A stretch of DNA of 37,644 nucleotides from a virus. A program made the translations under genes and the position numbers. Positions 16,113 through 24,348 of this stretch are shown piece after piece. Every line of letters begins with the position of its first letter. Position 1 is the first letter of the stretch. The notes beneath the pieces were generated by a model. That model worked only from the letters and a program-made list of their open reading frames with translations, was not told where the DNA came from and did no database searches. The stretch lies in the IMG/VR virus record IMGVR_UViG_3300030333_005945, positions 1-37,644 of that record. One strand, given 5' to 3'.

Positions 16113-16628
16113 ATGGCTTCTATATATGAAATAAGCACTTGGGTTGGTGGAACCGTAGCTAGTAAAAATGCGGTTTACTTTTATTCAGATAGATATTACT
16201 ACAGCTTAAATGACGCGAATCATGACACGCCAAGCCTAGGAGCTGGTAAATGGGGCGGATATACGTCCTATGGAACTGCTAACGAAATTGTTCCCCACTT
16301 TTTTTGGACTCCAAGTTATGCGCCCAGCATCAATTCAGAACCCACAGTTAATATCGTAAAGTTTGGTGACGGATACGAACAAAGGTCTCCTGAGAATATC
16401 AATTCGAACCTCTTAAAAGTAAGCTTAAGCTTTGACAAAAGGGACGAAGCCGAAACTAAAGCTATATCTCATTTCCTTCATCAAAGAGGAGCTCAAGAAG
16501 CTTTCGCCTTTACGCCTCCCTCTCCATACAATTCAATGAAAAAATTCGTATGCAGAAGTTGGGACGTAACAATGAACTTTCAAAACAATTATTCAATTTC
16601 AGCCACGTTTGAAGAAGTGGTAGACTAA
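16113..16628 (+). CDS. M-like: Minor tail protein, lambda gpM-like, with N-terminal CBM-like extension
   Basis: The protein is 171 residues. Residues 62-171 match the phage minor tail protein M family: FGDGYEQR at 84-91, then LSFDKRDEAETKAISHFL, a FAFTPPSPY segment, and a final ISATFEEV. In lambda, gpM is needed to assemble the tail tip. Residues 1-50 form an extra module with W10, paired Tyr (Y28-Y30) and WGG (47-49). This resembles small carbohydrate-binding modules of the CBM5/12 type and is not usual in gpM. A Shine-Dalgarno GAGGA lies 9 bases before the start. It is the first gene of the plus-strand tail-tip operon and is followed after 2 bases by the gpL homologue. Confidence 0.85.
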   Translation: MASIYEISTWVGGTVASKNAVYFYSDRYYYSLNDANHDTPSLGAGKWGGYTSYGTANEIVPHFFWTPSYAPSINSEPTVNIVKFGDGYEQRSPENINSNLLKVSLSFDKRDEAETKAISHFLHQRGAQEAFAFTPPSPYNSMKKFVCRSWDVTMNFQNNYSISATFEEVVD

Positions 16629-16630
16629 TC

Positions 16631-17764
16631 ATGACGCCCAATCAAGCTCAATCAGTAACAAAAAAAATATCTAAAGAAATACACTCTTTAGAGCCCTCTG
16701 CTTTGGTGACTCTATTTGAGATAGATATGAGCGCTCTAATGATCAGGAATGAAAGGGTAGTCAACTCAAATCAAAACCTAAGCTCCGAACTTAGATTCCA
16801 CAACAATTTAAAAGCGATCAACACTTCTATATGGTTTGACGGCAAAGAATACTGGCCAGCCCCTATAAGCGCAGAAGGGTTTGAAACTTCAGCGAAAGGC
16901 TCTCCCCCTAGCCCAAGGCTCTCTATAACTAGCAATCCAAAAGGTTTAGACCCAGACGTAGAAGATAGAATCAAGTATATTAAATACGCAATCAGAGATT
17001 TAGATAACCTCTCTGGCGCGAAAGTAAAACGCATAAGAACATTTGCTAAATACATTGATAGCAGAAACTTTTACAAGTCAGACGGCACCACCTTGATATC
17101 GCCAGCGAATCCTGCACCCGAAGGTTTTGCCCCAGACCCTAACGCTAGGTTCCCAGAAGATATTTATGTTATAGATAGAAAATCTGGAGAAAATAAAAAT
17201 ACACTAGAGTTTGAATTGGCCAGCCCATTTGATGTTCACGATTTAAAATTGCCAGGTAGAATAGTCACGGAAGTCAATTGCGTATGGACATATAGAGGGC
17301 AAGGGTGTTGTTACGAATACAATTCCGTAAAAACTGCGGAACAAAACTCAAAGGAATATGATCATGACAGCCTGTTCTTTAATCCTAATGGAGAATGCAA
17401 GGCGACCTCTAATGGGGACGCGCCCCCAATAGCCACCTACAAAAACGAAAAGATAATAGATTTAATCAGTGTATCAACACTAAACCCATCCACAAGAGGC
17501 AATGCGGCAGCAGACAAATATGTAGCAGGGGCTCTTTGGAATTCCGAAACTCAATACGTAGAAGGAGATTTTTGCAGGATTCAATTAAACGGCGTGAATT
17601 ATTATTTCGTAGCCAAGGCCAGCAGCAAAGCTGCGCCTCCCCCAAACTCAACTTACTGGATCGCTGACGAATGCTCAAAAACTATAAGTGGTTGCAGAAA
17701 GAGATGGCCTAGCCCACTACCCATAGGGGCCTTTCCGACGTCAAGAAGAGGAGGTACTTCCTAA
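16631..17764 (+). CDS. L-like: Minor tail protein, lambda gpL-like, with CBM-like insertion
   Basis: The protein has 377 residues against about 230 for lambda gpL. Family features include FEIDMS near residue 29, SIWFDGKEYWPAPISAEGFE, LSGAKVKRIRTF, a DIYVIDRKSG strand, LEFELASPFDVHDLKLPGR and NCVWTYRGQGCCYEY. Lambda gpL binds a 4Fe-4S cluster through four Cys. Candidates here are C217, C226 or C227, C348 and C355, in DECSKTISGC. The two Cys pairs are separated by about 120 residues containing an extra module (about 293-345: W303, Y309, G312, YYF, YWI) that looks like a carbohydrate-binding module. The stop and the next start share a base (TAATG), so translation is coupled to the gpK homologue. 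Confidence 0.85.
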   Translation: MTPNQAQSVTKKISKEIHSLEPSALVTLFEIDMSALMIRNERVVNSNQNLSSELRFHNNLKAINTSIWFDGKEYWPAPISAEGFETSAKGSPPSPRLSITSNPKGLDPDVEDRIKYIKYAIRDLDNLSGAKVKRIRTFAKYIDSRNFYKSDGTTLISPANPAPEGFAPDPNARFPEDIYVIDRKSGENKNTLEFELASPFDVHDLKLPGRIVTEVNCVWTYRGQGCCYEYNSVKTAEQNSKEYDHDSLFFNPNGECKATSNGDAPPIATYKNEKIIDLISVSTLNPSTRGNAAADKYVAGALWNSETQYVEGDFCRIQLNGVNYYFVAKASSKAAPPPNSTYWIADECSKTISGCRKRWPSPLPIGAFPTSRRGGTS

Positions 17765-18471
17765 TGCTACTTACAGAGCAGATTAAATGTGATATTAAAT
17801 CTCACGCGAAACAAGAGGCCCCTAGAGAATGCTGTGGGTTTATCCTTGACGAAGAAAGAGTTTATAAAGCGAAAAATATATCTACAGAAATTGGCAAATT
17901 CAGCGTTAACCCAGAGGATTTTTTATCTGCATCCAAACTGGGAGACATATTGGCAGTTTACCATTCTCACCCTAAAGAGCAAGAGCCTAGGTTTTCGGAG
18001 TACGATAAATTTAATAGCGTTTTACATAATTATATTTATATCTTGTACTCTTTAAGGGATAATTCTTTTTCGAGGTTTGATCCTTCCGCATCTAACTTTA
18101 ATGAGTACATAGGGAAAACTTTTAAAATAGGCGAATCAGATTGCTATACATTAATGAGAGACTTTTATAAGAATGAGTTGGGTATTAGTTTAAATGATTA
18201 CCATAGAGACTCAAATTGGCAAAGTTATCTAGACAGACTCTTTGACAGTAACTTCGAAAAAGAAGGCTTTACAGAAGTAAGCGATCTTCGCCAATACGAC
18301 TGCGTACTAACCAAAAGCAGAAAGAATATCAACTCAAACCATATAGCTATCTATTTAGGGGGAGGTTTAATTTTACACCAGCCGCCAAACTCTTACTCTA
18401 GGATAGAAGAGTATACAGAGAAGCATAAAAAAATAACCAACAAAATTATAAGACATTATGAAGTTAACTAA
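17764..18471 (+). CDS. K-like: Tail assembly protein, lambda gpK-like (JAMM + NlpC/P60)
   Basis: The 235-residue protein has two enzymatic domains, as in lambda gpK. The N-terminal JAMM/MPN metalloprotease-type domain has E22 in PRECCGF, then H67-S-H69-P and S78-x-x-D81. The C-terminal NlpC/P60 domain has the catalytic Cys C127 in GESDCYTLMRDFY and His H193 in SNHIAIYLGG, with H205 as the likely third residue. NlpC/P60 domains cleave peptidoglycan stem peptides, and in tails this activity may process tail-tip proteins or open the cell wall on infection. The gene overlaps its upstream neighbour by one base and the gpI homologue by 14 bases, the usual K-I gene order. Confidence 0.9.
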   Translation: MLLTEQIKCDIKSHAKQEAPRECCGFILDEERVYKAKNISTEIGKFSVNPEDFLSASKLGDILAVYHSHPKEQEPRFSEYDKFNSVLHNYIYILYSLRDNSFSRFDPSASNFNEYIGKTFKIGESDCYTLMRDFYKNELGISLNDYHRDSNWQSYLDRLFDSNFEKEGFTEVSDLRQYDCVLTKSRKNINSNHIAIYLGGGLILHQPPNSYSRIEEYTEKHKKITNKIIRHYEVN

Positions 18472-19117
18472 AATTACATTGCACGGAAACTTAGGAGAGC
18501 AAGTAGGCAAAGATTGGGAGTTGCAAGTAGAATCTATTCCAGAGGCCATGCACGCCATAAATGTAATGACCAACAAAAAGCTTTTTAAAACGATCATAGA
18601 AAACGACAAACAAAACGTAAAGTATAGAGTACTCGTTGACGGGAAAAGCGCCGTGTCCAAAAGCATAGAGAAATTCGAAGACGCTCCTCAATCAGAAATT
18701 TATATCAAAAGAAAAATGGAAACATTGGATATTGTCCCTGTTCTAGAGGGGGCTGGCGGCGGAGGTGATGAAGGCAAAGACTGGATGATGGTGTTTGGTG
18801 GTGCGCTTACTATGGGTATAGGCTTTGGTATGGAGGGCGCTTTTGGAACGACTCTAATACAGCTCGGGCTGTTTGCTGTTGTCACTGGTTTATCTAATCT
18901 ACTTGCGGAGCCCCCAGAGTTCGAAGATTTTAGAGAGATAGACGCTGTTAATAAAAGGGAGTCTTATTTGTTTAATGGCCCCATTAATACTTATAATCCG
19001 GGTGGACCAGTTCCAATGGGTTACGGAAGATTACTGGTAGGCTCTGCGACGGTAGGATTTGCTCAAGAAAATAGAGACAAAAAGATTTACGATAATGGAA
19101 CTTGGTATCCAGTATAA
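18458..19117 (+). CDS. I-like: Tail assembly protein, lambda gpI-like
   Basis: The 219-residue protein has an N-terminal ubiquitin-like (beta-grasp) region of about 85 residues starting KLTKITLHGNLGEQVG. This is followed by a Gly-rich linker (GAGGGGDEG), a hydrophobic Gly/Met-rich stretch (about residues 108-150) and the C-terminal signature NPGGPVPMGYGRLLVGSATV, which is characteristic of lambda gpI relatives. gpI acts with gpK and gpJ in starting tail assembly and is not abundant in virions. Its start overlaps the gpK homologue by 14 bases and it ends 13 bases before the gpJ homologue. Confidence 0.88.
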   Translation: MKLTKITLHGNLGEQVGKDWELQVESIPEAMHAINVMTNKKLFKTIIENDKQNVKYRVLVDGKSAVSKSIEKFEDAPQSEIYIKRKMETLDIVPVLEGAGGGGDEGKDWMMVFGGALTMGIGFGMEGAFGTTLIQLGLFAVVTGLSNLLAEPPEFEDFREIDAVNKRESYLFNGPINTYNPGGPVPMGYGRLLVGSATVGFAQENRDKKIYDNGTWYPV

Positions 19118-19130
19118 ATAGGAGTTTAAA

Positions 19131-22100
19131 GTGGCTGAAAAAGACGAAAAACCAAAGGGGATATATTACGGTACTGACACTGAAGTTAGATACATTAGCA
19201 TAGCTAGTGCCGAAGTGTACGATTTGCTGTGCGAAGAGCAAATCGAGGGCTTGGTCCATCAAACTTTCGTACCGCCCACGACGAGGCAAGAGGGAGACGT
19301 GGGTTGGGGCCAAAACGGCATGACAGTCACAGAGTTCATAGGCTCTAACAACTCAAATATAGCGTCAGGCTCAACCAATATAGATCATGGCAAAATGTGT
19401 TCTATATATTGGAACGAGGTTCCAGTGGTGGACAAGACTAGCGGCAAGTTTAACTTTACTGACATTGACGTAGAAACAAACCAAACAATTTTCAACACTC
19501 AAGGCTTTAAGAATAAAAGGATAAAAGCCGTAGGAGAAGTGATTAAGGGGTCAGAAGAAAATCAAACCTCTCATCATAGATTTTATAAAATATATAATAA
19601 AGAATGCTCTAAAATTAGACTGGGTATTAAGATAGGCAGCTTGGGCAAGATAGACAGATTTAAAGGTACTCCCCAAAACCCAAATGAATCCTATGGTCAA
19701 TTACTCGATAGTGACGTCACGATAGATTTCATGTTCAGGCCCATATACACCTCTAAAGAGGTAAGCTTTTCTCTAGGCAAAAGAGAGATTTTTAAGGGCA
19801 ACTTGGCCACGCCCTACATAAGAGACGTGAATCTTGTAATGCCGCTTTCTTCAGCTAGAACAGAAGCGGATACAAACGACAACTACGGAGATTTCTTAGG
19901 CTGGGAAATCCAAATCATAAGGCAGACTGAGCAGCCAAAAACCCAAGATGTTAAAAACACAACTATCTTGGATACGATTCAAGAAGAGATTCAAGACACC
20001 TTTACAGCGCCGAACAGTTATATAGTTAAAAGCAAATTCGACGCGCAATTTTTTGGTCAAATCCCAGAGAGAGCGTTCGATGTCAAACTGCTAAAAGTCA
20101 AAGTGCCCAGCAATTATGACCCCATAAACAGGTATTACGATGGCACTTGGGACGGTACGTTTAAAACAGACAAAGTTTGGACCGATAACCCAGCGTGGTG
20201 CTTCTACGACCTAATGGTAAACAAGCGTTACGGCTTGGGTAAATACATAGATCAAATCAAAATAGATAAATGGACCCTTTATCAAATAGCTCAATACTGC
20301 GACACGTTAGTGACTTCAGCGGACGGCGGACTCGAGCCTAGGTTCACCTGTAACGTTTTGATTCAAACTAGAGAAGACGCCTTTAAGGTTCTTACTGATA
20401 TGGCGAGCATCTTTAGGGCTATGATATATTATAGCACCGGAACCGTTTATGCAGTTCAAGACTCAAAGAAAGATTCGGTATTTCAATTTACAAATAGCGA
20501 CGTAGAAAACGGAGACTTTACCTACAGCAGCACTAGCGCAAAAGTTAGGCATACTGTAGCCATAGTCAGGTACAATGACAAAGATAATTTTTATAAACCC
20601 GCCGTAGAATACGTAGATGACATCGAAGGCATTAGAAGGTACGGGATCAAAGAGAAAGAGATTACCGCGTTCGGCTGCACCAGTAGGGGCCAAGCCATTA
20701 GAATGGGCAAATGGATACTCTCCACTGAAAGGCTAGAAACAGAAACGGTATCGTTCGCCACAGGCTCTCAAGGGGCTATGCTAAGACCGGGCGATGTATT
20801 CACTGTTTCTGACTCTAATAGATTAATGAAGCGACGCGGAGGTAGAGTTTTAGACTTCACTCGCATAAATAATTCTAAATTTACTATCCTCTTAGACAGT
20901 AAGCTAGAACCCTTAGACTCTGCTGGAGACGGAGAAGATGGAAACAATAAAGGTAGAAATTACGAACTTACTCTTTCAGCCCCATCATTCTTTTATGACC
21001 CAGCTCAGACAGATATAGAAGACTCGTCACAGGCTCAATTCATTCGCAATCATCACGTACAAAAATTTACAATAACGAATGAAGATGTCGATTATGATAG
21101 CGGCACGACAGGCAAATCGTTAGTCACCATAGAGTGTAAAGACGAAAACGGAAATGACGTCAATTGTCTTAACTCTGCTGGTACACAAATTAATCTAGGT
21201 GACGTTATAGATAAAATGTCTTGGAGCATTTTGACCAACAGTGTTGATGCTGATGTAAACATCGATATTCAAGAGCAAATAAATCAGTCAAAAAGATTTA
21301 GGGTTATTAATGTAGTTGAAAAAGAAATAAGTAAATATGAAATTTCAGCAGCGGAATACAGTGAGGATAAGTATGACGAGATAGACAAAAGGCTAACTTA
21401 CTCTAATACCCTATCTTTCCAAAAACCAAAAGACCCAGCGTCCTTTAACTTCGCGGATAGGAGCAGAGAGATTACAGCCAACACAAAGGCTATAGATTAT
21501 ACTATATCTGGACACGCAACAGATAGAAACGGGCTGTCGCACTACGTTGTGTACGTATCAACAAGCGCGTTTGGGGCGGGAGTACCTAGCGACGATTTTT
21601 TGGTTGATAAAATCTACTCTATAAATAGCCCTTCAGGAACTTACATACCCTCTTCTCAAAGCAATTATTATTTCAGAGCCTACGCCGTTAATTCTTTAGG
21701 GGAATATTCAGACAATCCAGTGGATAATTCTGTAACCTCCGCGCAATTAGGCGCAGTGAATCCAATAAAAGACGTATCGATCACCGCTCTAAGGCTAAAC
21801 GACGACACAGAAGAGTTGGGCAACGATCCTGGTGCAAGTGATCCTGTAGCTGGCACAATTAAAAACGGCCATAAAGTAGACGAGTTCGACGGAACAAACA
21901 TACGAATAAATTGGAGAACTGATATCCCAGGCGTACTGGGAACAAACACCTCCTTCGAATTCTCTTATAGAATTAGAATTTACAAAGGGTATCCCGAAAC
22001 AGGAACCTTACTTTTTACAAATAATGATTTTAGGCCAGTTGACTGGGACTTGGGATTCACTTCTTTCGAGCTTCCTGAAAGCGAGCTAATAAACCTAACA

Positions 22101-23594
22101 AAGCAAGAAAATAATGGCTCAATAGATTTAGATGATGTTTATAGAAGTCTAAGCTTTGTAGTAGACGCAAGAGATTATTCTAGTACGCCTAAATACTCTT
22201 CTGAAAATAATAACAACGACGGGTTCGATGTGTTGTACGTCGAAAATCCAGCCCCAAGGAAGGCGGATCAGAACAAAGCTATAGAAGGGTTTATTGACAT
22301 TAATGGCCACATCAAAATATTTAATACTGACAGACCTACTGATGCACGATCTGTTTATATTATAGCTGCGGTTCAGTCATTTACTTATAACGATTATGTA
22401 AACGCCACAGAAAGCAGCAGCCCCAAAAGGTCCACGTACAAGTTCAACACGCTGAGAGTAAATCCCATAGATAGTACCGATCCAGTTTTCGAAATAGACC
22501 CGAGCTTTAAAACTGACGACATGGATAAAGCTTACGTTGCCATAGCTTATACAGATGATTTTGACGAAAATTTAATAACTTACAAAACGCTAAACGGAAT
22601 CACTTGGGATATAGACAAGAAGTTTTCCGACAGAATCTCTGACGTGTTGGAGGTCAAAAAGGTAACGCCAGAAGTTATAGATTTAATTGGTGAAGGTTGG
22701 AAGGCTTGGATAAAAGTTGACATCAACGGAGAGTGGCAAGGTACAAATATAGAATGTATTAAAGACGTCACTGATGAATACCAAGACTATAAAGGTTATG
22801 TTCCATTTTATTGTGGTAGAAAAATACCTTGGATTCAATATAGAATGCTATATGATCAAGGAATAAATTATAATGACTTACAAGTTAGAGTTAATCCCAG
22901 CCCAGGTTTAATGGTGGGAAGCCAAGTGGAAGACTTATTTACAGCTAGCTGCCTTTATTATTTACCCGAGGGAGACACGAGCGCGAGGCCTCATGGAGAT
23001 TATACTGATAATACTTTTCTTATAGGAGGTTATACAAATCAAACTTGGCACACAACCGACGCCGATAGCCCGTATTACAAGAGAACAGATACGGGAGGAG
23101 GCAACGTCGAGTATTATAGATTTACCAAAGGATTCAAAAGGTACAGAGTATACTTTAAGCCGAACAAGGGTTTTGACCCAGATCATTATTGGGTAGTAGG
23201 CATGAACGCTAATGAGAAAGCTTATTTCTACAACAGCATGCTAGCGGGCCTTGGTAGATTTGCCGCAGCAGCAAGCAACGAAACAGTTAATGGTTACGAG
23301 GGTCAGCTAGTAGGTGGGGCGACAGACGCTCTAACCGCCACGGGTGGTACTGAGATACCTTGGGACGATGGGCAAGGAACTTTGGATCACGTACATATTG
23401 GTGGTAGTGACGCTTACTTTAATTATCACCCAGCAGGATTCGTTCAAGGATTCGGAGGGCTTCCGAAAGAGAGCTCCCATTTCGATATTCACTTGGGCCA
23501 CATGGTAGACGGATCATACCTAAAGGACGCCATATTCTTTGTTATGGCAACCAACCAAAACGAAAAAGAACCAGACGTAAATTGCCCTAACTAA
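19131..23594 (+). CDS. J-like: Tail tip / host specificity protein, lambda gpJ-like
   Basis: The protein has 1487 residues, against 1132 for lambda gpJ. It starts at a GTG with a strong ribosome-binding site AGGAG (19120-19124) 6 bases upstream. The N-terminal two thirds follows the gpJ/tail-tip hub plan, including RYGLGKYID, a segment IFRAMIYYSTGTVYAVQD, and RLETETVSFATGSQGAMLRPGD. Fibronectin type III-like domains follow at about residues 763-876 and 876-1036, and probably 1037-1180. The last 120 residues are His- and Gly-rich (DHVHIGG ... HFDIHLGH) and unlike lambda, so this end is the likely receptor-contacting part. gpJ forms the hub and central fibre that determine host range. Confidence 0.9.
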   Translation: MAEKDEKPKGIYYGTDTEVRYISIASAEVYDLLCEEQIEGLVHQTFVPPTTRQEGDVGWGQNGMTVTEFIGSNNSNIASGSTNIDHGKMCSIYWNEVPVVDKTSGKFNFTDIDVETNQTIFNTQGFKNKRIKAVGEVIKGSEENQTSHHRFYKIYNKECSKIRLGIKIGSLGKIDRFKGTPQNPNESYGQLLDSDVTIDFMFRPIYTSKEVSFSLGKREIFKGNLATPYIRDVNLVMPLSSARTEADTNDNYGDFLGWEIQIIRQTEQPKTQDVKNTTILDTIQEEIQDTFTAPNSYIVKSKFDAQFFGQIPERAFDVKLLKVKVPSNYDPINRYYDGTWDGTFKTDKVWTDNPAWCFYDLMVNKRYGLGKYIDQIKIDKWTLYQIAQYCDTLVTSADGGLEPRFTCNVLIQTREDAFKVLTDMASIFRAMIYYSTGTVYAVQDSKKDSVFQFTNSDVENGDFTYSSTSAKVRHTVAIVRYNDKDNFYKPAVEYVDDIEGIRRYGIKEKEITAFGCTSRGQAIRMGKWILSTERLETETVSFATGSQGAMLRPGDVFTVSDSNRLMKRRGGRVLDFTRINNSKFTILLDSKLEPLDSAGDGEDGNNKGRNYELTLSAPSFFYDPAQTDIEDSSQAQFIRNHHVQKFTITNEDVDYDSGTTGKSLVTIECKDENGNDVNCLNSAGTQINLGDVIDKMSWSILTNSVDADVNIDIQEQINQSKRFRVINVVEKEISKYEISAAEYSEDKYDEIDKRLTYSNTLSFQKPKDPASFNFADRSREITANTKAIDYTISGHATDRNGLSHYVVYVSTSAFGAGVPSDDFLVDKIYSINSPSGTYIPSSQSNYYFRAYAVNSLGEYSDNPVDNSVTSAQLGAVNPIKDVSITALRLNDDTEELGNDPGASDPVAGTIKNGHKVDEFDGTNIRINWRTDIPGVLGTNTSFEFSYRIRIYKGYPETGTLLFTNNDFRPVDWDLGFTSFELPESELINLTKQENNGSIDLDDVYRSLSFVVDARDYSSTPKYSSENNNNDGFDVLYVENPAPRKADQNKAIEGFIDINGHIKIFNTDRPTDARSVYIIAAVQSFTYNDYVNATESSSPKRSTYKFNTLRVNPIDSTDPVFEIDPSFKTDDMDKAYVAIAYTDDFDENLITYKTLNGITWDIDKKFSDRISDVLEVKKVTPEVIDLIGEGWKAWIKVDINGEWQGTNIECIKDVTDEYQDYKGYVPFYCGRKIPWIQYRMLYDQGINYNDLQVRVNPSPGLMVGSQVEDLFTASCLYYLPEGDTSARPHGDYTDNTFLIGGYTNQTWHTTDADSPYYKRTDTGGGNVEYYRFTKGFKRYRVYFKPNKGFDPDHYWVVGMNANEKAYFYNSMLAGLGRFAAAASNETVNGYEGQLVGGATDALTATGGTEIPWDDGQGTLDHVHIGGSDAYFNYHPAGFVQGFGGLPKESSHFDIHLGHMVDGSYLKDAIFFVMATNQNEKEPDVNCPN

Positions 23595-23595
23595 A

Positions 23596-24348
23596 ATGAA
23601 AAACAACAATTTAATTATTTACTATAAAGATAAATCTAGAGACGTTTTTTCTTTTGCCTCAGACGTTTCTGAGGAACAGGCCATATCTAAATTCGAGGCT
23701 ATTCGCCCAGAGGTAGACAAAGAGCAAATAGAAAAATACTTTTATCACACAAACGATGAGCTGCCAATCGAAATGTACGGCAAGTTCACATCGCTAACCG
23801 AAGAGGGTAAAATAGAAATTAACACGCGTGCAGTGATGATTGAGGAGAGACTTGACGACATAAGAAAAAAACGCGACCTGCTCATATCAAAGTTGGACAT
23901 CCCTTTCATGAGAGCTTTGGAAGACGATAACGACACGGTTAAAAATCACATTAAAAAAATTAAAAACTTCCTCAGAGATTTACCAAGCAAGCTAAGGTTT
24001 CATGAATTAAATGACGAAGATATATTGTCTTATAATCCATTTGGTAACATACTTGAGATAGCAATAATAACTGGTGGTAGCGGCTATCAATCTCCACCCA
24101 AAGTAACCATAGATGAGCCTAAAAGGCCCGCTGTTGGATTTGCTCCGAAAGTGGTGGCTACAATAAAAGACGGCGCGGTTTCTAAGTTGATTTTAACCGA
24201 CTTTGGTTGCGGTTATAATTTTGTCCCTAAGGTTGAGATAGAAGCTCCTGAAAACGGAGAAAGAGCCTTGGCCCTTTGCTTGCCTCCCCAAAATACAGTG
24301 TTAACTGAAGAGCAAATATTCGAAAACACTCGCTCTAACTATCAGTAG
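23596..24348 (+). CDS. Tail-associated protein with chaperone-like helix region and paired GGxGY repeats
   Basis: The protein is 250 residues. Residues 83-130 (a KKRDLLISKLD segment, then IKNFLRDLP) resemble the R-x-x-RD-x-L-L...YR-x-x-LRD-x-P pattern of small phage tail accessory or chaperone proteins. Residues 152-218 hold two copies of a beta motif: IAIITGGSGYQSPPKVTI and, from residue 197, KLILTDFGCGYNFVPKVEI. This GGxGY-x-x-x-P-x-V-x-I type repeat occurs in phage structural proteins and suggests an elongated beta fold. It starts one base after the gpJ homologue, so it is likely made together with it. Whether it is a virion subunit or an assembly factor is open. Confidence 0.6.
   Translation: MKNNNLIIYYKDKSRDVFSFASDVSEEQAISKFEAIRPEVDKEQIEKYFYHTNDELPIEMYGKFTSLTEEGKIEINTRAVMIEERLDDIRKKRDLLISKLDIPFMRALEDDNDTVKNHIKKIKNFLRDLPSKLRFHELNDEDILSYNPFGNILEIAIITGGSGYQSPPKVTIDEPKRPAVGFAPKVVATIKDGAVSKLILTDFGCGYNFVPKVEIEAPENGERALALCLPPQNTVLTEEQIFENTRSNYQ

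Noticed and set aside
638-19120. T4-late-promoter-like TATAAATA strings at 638-645, near 6822-6829 and at 19113-19120, each just before a gene
   Set aside because: Each is made by the last codons and stop of the upstream gene in an AT-rich context. A start 6 bases downstream would leave no leader, and the one at 19113 overlaps a good ribosome-binding site.
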